Assembly (NCBI GenBank): GCA_025358985.1
Contig: JANYHQ010000699.1
Span: 1 to 8,528 of the forward strand
DNA: 8,528 bases
Reading direction: 5' to 3'
Source of the DNA: Acidimicrobiales bacterium
GTDB taxonomy: Bacteria > Actinomycetota > Acidimicrobiia > Acidimicrobiales > JANYDT01
The notes beneath the pieces were generated by a model. That model was not told the DNA's origin, made no database searches, and worked only from the letters and a program-made list of their open reading frames with translations. This document shows positions 6,382 through 8,528 of the stretch, in pieces. Each line of letters opens with the position of its first letter. Positions within the stretch are counted from its first letter, which is position 1. The position numbers were made by a program, and so were the translations under genes.

Positions 6382-7259
6382 CGGCCGAGATGACAGCACT
6401 GCTCGCCGTGGTGGTGGTGTCGCACAACTCGGCGGTTCACCTCGATGCGTGTCTCACGAGCATCGCCACCCAGTTTGGTTCGACCGATGATGTGATGGAT
6501 GAGGTGGTCGTGGTGGACAACGATTCGTCCGACCGGTCCGCCGCCGTGGCAGCTGGCTACCCCTTTGTGCGGTGGGTGCCCACTGGGGCCAATCTCGGCT
6601 TTGGAAGCGGGGCCAACCGCGGAGTGGCAGCCACCGCAGCCCAGCCGTATGTGGCCATCCTCAATCCCGATGTGATCCTCCAACCGCACTGCCTAGAGCG
6701 GTTGGTCGAGGTACTCACGGACCGGCCCGACCTAGCTGCGGTAGGGCCTATCGTACTGAACCTGGACGGCTCGCAATACCCCTCGGCGCGTACGTTTCCG
6801 TCGCTCATCGACGCCGCCGGTCATGCCCTACTGGGCTCGATGGTGCCCGGAAACAGCTTCACCAAACGTTATGTGGGCATAGGGCAACCGGACTGGATCT
6901 CGGGCACCGCCATGGTGGTGCGACGGTCAGCATTCGAGCAGGTGGGCGGATTCGACGAGGCCTATTTCATGTACGTCGAGGACGTGGATCTGTGCTGGCG
7001 GTGGCGCCAAGCTGGATGGCGGGTTGACCGTGTTCAGTCAGCGGTGCTCCACCACGCCATCGGTGGATCCTCAGAGGCGGCACCGTTCGCCATGATCGTC
7101 GCCCATCACCGCTCGCTGTGGCGCTTTGCCCAACGCTGCACCACCGGTCCGAAGCGGTTGCTACTACCCGTGATCGGCGTGGGCTTGGTGGCGAGGATGG
7201 GGTTGGTGATGGCACGCCGCGTGGTGCTTCATCGACCTCCAGCCACCCAGCACCGCTGA
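6378..7259 (+). CDS. Family 2 glycosyltransferase, probable rhamnosyltransferase (WbbL-like)
   Basis: The 293-residue protein has a GT-A fold of family GT2: VVVVSHNSAVHLDACLTSI (11-29), VVVDNDSSDRS (44-54) binding the nucleotide, GANLGFGSGANRG (70-82), the DXD-like AILNPDV (93-99), DWISGTAMVVRR (172-183), and GGFDEAYFMYVEDVDLCWR (190-208), whose Glu/Asp pair is typical of the acceptor/catalytic site. A basic and hydrophobic C-terminal stretch (about 258-282) may bind the inner face of the membrane. The start overlaps the rmlD stop (ATGA), so it is made together with the rhamnose enzymes. It resembles mycobacterial WbbL, which adds rhamnose to GlcNAc-PP-decaprenol, and position agrees. dTDP-rhamnose as donor is inferred; the acceptor is unknown. 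Confidence 0.88.
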   Translation: MTAEMTALLAVVVVSHNSAVHLDACLTSIATQFGSTDDVMDEVVVVDNDSSDRSAAVAAGYPFVRWVPTGANLGFGSGANRGVAATAAQPYVAILNPDVILQPHCLERLVEVLTDRPDLAAVGPIVLNLDGSQYPSARTFPSLIDAAGHALLGSMVPGNSFTKRYVGIGQPDWISGTAMVVRRSAFEQVGGFDEAYFMYVEDVDLCWRWRQAGWRVDRVQSAVLHHAIGGSSEAAPFAMIVAHHRSLWRFAQRCTTGPKRLLLPVIGVGLVARMGLVMARRVVLHRPPATQHR

Positions 7260-7310
7260 ATCACCTGAGCACAAGGGCCTGATCGTGCACCGAGACCAGC
7301 GACCCACGGC
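7260..7310. other. Short intergenic stretch without a terminator hairpin
   Basis: The gap after the glycosyltransferase carries no stem followed by a T-run and no obvious operator or -35 hexamer. Read-through from the rml genes into the next gene is therefore possible in addition to the local promoter candidate at 7311. Confidence 0.4.
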
Positions 7311-7316
7311 TATCGT
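7311..7316 (+). promoter_or_regulatory. Putative -10 element (TATCGT) of the His-rich membrane protein gene
   Basis: TATCGT matches TANNNT and ends 9 nt before the ATG at 7326, repeating the arrangement before birA and the LCP gene. No Shine-Dalgarno lies between it and the ATG. This would drive the gene at 7326 and the overlapping ManB-like gene as a separate unit from the rml genes. Confidence 0.45.
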
Positions 7317-7325
7317 CTACGCCTT

Positions 7326-8273
7326 ATGGCCACTACGGCGTCCAATAAAAAAGTTGCGCGCGCCGCTTCGGCGGGGGGTGGCACATCACGTCGCCAGACG
7401 TCTACCTCATGGGGGTACTACGGCACCCTCATAGGTATCTCAGTGGTGGGAATCGCCCTCATTGTGGGTTCCATCATCGGTGCCCGCTTGGATCGCAAGC
7501 CGCCCTACGTGGGGAGCAAACCCCGAGCTGTGAAGCTGAATGCGGCGGTGGCCTCGGCCGTCAAAAAGCACGGTGCCACGTCCAAGGAGGCCAAGGCGGC
7601 CCAGGCGGTATACGACGATTACGTTGTCAATCAGCATGTGCACGCGGCGTACGGTACGTGGGATTGCACGCAGCCCAAAGGTAAGGAGTTCCTACCGCTG
7701 GTCAACGGTGAGAATGATCCTGACAACACCGGGGTGCATGCTCACGCCGACGGCCTCATCCACATCCATCCATTCGTGGCGAGTGTGGCGGGTAGCAAGG
7801 CCACGCTGGGCAAGTTCTTCAACACCACGGGGCTCAATGTCACGGCCAAAGAAATTGTGTTACCGGCCAAACTGGCCAGTGCCGACGGAAAAGTCGCTGC
7901 CACCAAGGGCCGCACCATCAAGACGGACACCAAGTGTGCCAGCGGCAAAACGGGCAAGATCCGGGTGTTCTTGTTCAAATCCGCCAAGGACACCAAGCCC
8001 AGTGAGCCATTGGGCAAGCCCAAAGACATCCCGCTGAAGGCCAACGAGGTGTTTGTGTTGGCCCTCATCGAAGACGGCGCCACTCCCCGTATGCCGCCCA
8101 ACGCCACCGCCCTCGAGTCACCGTCGGATGCAGTGTCAGCCACGCCCACCTCCAGCATTGCGCCAGCGACGCTGGGATCAACCGTGGCGGGATCAACGGC
8201 CACCACTGTGGCCGGTCCCTCCACCACGAAAGTGTCGCCCATCACTGCTCCCCCTACCAGTCTGGCCAAGTGA
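7326..8273 (+). CDS. Uncharacterised membrane-anchored His-rich extracellular protein
   Basis: I do not recognise a named family. The 315-residue protein has a basic Ser/Thr-rich cytoplasmic start (1-28), one hydrophobic membrane segment (about 31-52) followed by ARLDRK, and an outside domain (about 95-255). That domain contains QHVHAAYGTWDCT (103-115), NGENDPDNTGVHAHADGLIHIHPF (start 128, end 150; its ligand-like residues are His138, His140, His146, His148 and Asp142), then ATLGKFFNTTGLNV (159-172), and ends with a conserved-looking FVLALIEDG...PRMPPN (243-259). Cys114 and Cys204 are its only cysteines and could form a disulfide. Residues 260-315 are a low-complexity Thr/Ser/Ala/Pro tail, likely wall-spanning or glycosylated. 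The His cluster suggests metal binding but this is inference. It overlaps the ManB-like start by 4 nt, tying it to sugar-nucleotide and cell-wall work. No Shine-Dalgarno precedes the ATG; TATCGT lies 9 nt upstream. Confidence 0.85.
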   Translation: MATTASNKKVARAASAGGGTSRRQTSTSWGYYGTLIGISVVGIALIVGSIIGARLDRKPPYVGSKPRAVKLNAAVASAVKKHGATSKEAKAAQAVYDDYVVNQHVHAAYGTWDCTQPKGKEFLPLVNGENDPDNTGVHAHADGLIHIHPFVASVAGSKATLGKFFNTTGLNVTAKEIVLPAKLASADGKVAATKGRTIKTDTKCASGKTGKIRVFLFKSAKDTKPSEPLGKPKDIPLKANEVFVLALIEDGATPRMPPNATALESPSDAVSATPTSSIAPATLGSTVAGSTATTVAGPSTTKVSPITAPPTSLAK

Positions 8274-8528
8274 GCGGCTACCGAGCCATCTTGCTGGTGG
8301 GCGGGGAGGGCACCCGTCTACGACCGCTCACCTATACGCGACCCAAGCCGTTGCTGCCGGTGGTCGGCATCAGCATCCTGGAACGAAAACTCACTCATCT
8401 GGCAGCCCATGGCGTGACCGACGCGGTGCTGTCACTGGGCTACAAGCCCGATGCGTTTTTGGCGGCCTTCCCCAGCGGTGAAGCGTGTGGGGTGCGGTTG
8501 CACTACGCCGTTGAGCCCGCACCGCTCG
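8270..8528 (+). CDS. Sugar-1-phosphate nucleotidyltransferase, ManB-like, N-terminal part (runs off right edge)
   Basis: The frame is open from a GTG at 8270 to the edge (86 codons). It begins YRAILLVGGEGTRLRPLT (4-21) and PKPLLPVVGISILERKL (25-41), the nucleotide-binding loop and sugar-phosphate Lys region of nucleotidyltransferases, followed by GVTDAVLSLGYKPDAF (47-62) and YAVEPAPL at the edge. The TRPKPLLPV form is that of mannose-1-phosphate guanylyltransferases (GDP-mannose synthesis) and related enzymes, and differs from the SKQLLPVYDKPM form of the RmlA in this window. The mycobacterial gene beside wbbL1 and rmlD is manB, which supports the GTP/mannose reading. GTG overlaps the preceding stop as GTGA, the only in-frame start that gives the family's N-terminus, and implies translational coupling. 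The hexapeptide-repeat tail that might settle specificity lies outside. Confidence 0.88.
   Translation, partial: MSGYRAILLVGGEGTRLRPLTYTRPKPLLPVVGISILERKLTHLAAHGVTDAVLSLGYKPDAFLAAFPSGEACGVRLHYAVEPAPL

Noticed and set aside
5416..6399. A 327-codon open frame on the minus strand across rmlD
   Set aside because: It is entirely antisense to the well-supported rmlD, shows no recognisable motif, and is Arg/His/Gly-rich, as expected from a shadow frame in GC-rich DNA.

Overview
The window is compact, GC-rich bacterial DNA with GTG as well as ATG starts, 4-nt stop/start overlaps and almost no intergenic space. Gene content and order point to an actinobacterium. The absence of a recognisable arabinogalactan gene, and the style of the proteins, make me favour a non-mycolic lineage such as Acidimicrobiia, but that placement is an inference. 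No RNA gene, mobile element, CRISPR array or clear terminator hairpin was seen.

Left part, minus strand (1-2268): a biotin carboxylase/BCCP fusion (alpha subunit of an acyl-CoA carboxylase) is followed, with an ATGA overlap, by the N-terminal 162 codons of an M20 amidohydrolase that runs off the left edge. Head to head with the carboxylase, 23 bp away on the plus strand, lies the biotin-protein ligase that would biotinylate it (2292-3131).

Right part, plus strand (3169-8528): a membrane-anchored LCP ligase (3169-4584); then rmlA (4611-5495), rmlD (5497-6381) and a family-2 glycosyltransferase resembling WbbL rhamnosyltransferases (6378-7259), tightly packed; then an unrecognised membrane-anchored His-rich protein (7326-8273), and a ManB-like sugar-1-phosphate nucleotidyltransferase that overlaps it by 4 nt and runs off the right edge. 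Together these suggest synthesis of dTDP-rhamnose and a second nucleotide sugar, transfer of rhamnose to a lipid-linked or polymeric acceptor, and attachment of the product to the cell wall by the LCP enzyme. From memory, the order recalls the mycobacterial region holding manB, wbbL1, rmlD, lcp1, birA and accA3.

The most notable non-coding signal is a repeated start-site architecture. All four plus-strand genes that are not tightly coupled to an upstream gene have a TANNNT hexamer 8-9 nt before the start codon, with no separate convincing Shine-Dalgarno, which suggests leaderless or nearly leaderless transcripts. The divergent carboxylase/ligase pair seems to share overlapping -10 elements in its 23-bp gap, and a predicted four-tract G-quadruplex sits directly upstream of the LCP gene's -10. 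The best candidate for something undescribed is the His-rich membrane protein at 7326-8273.
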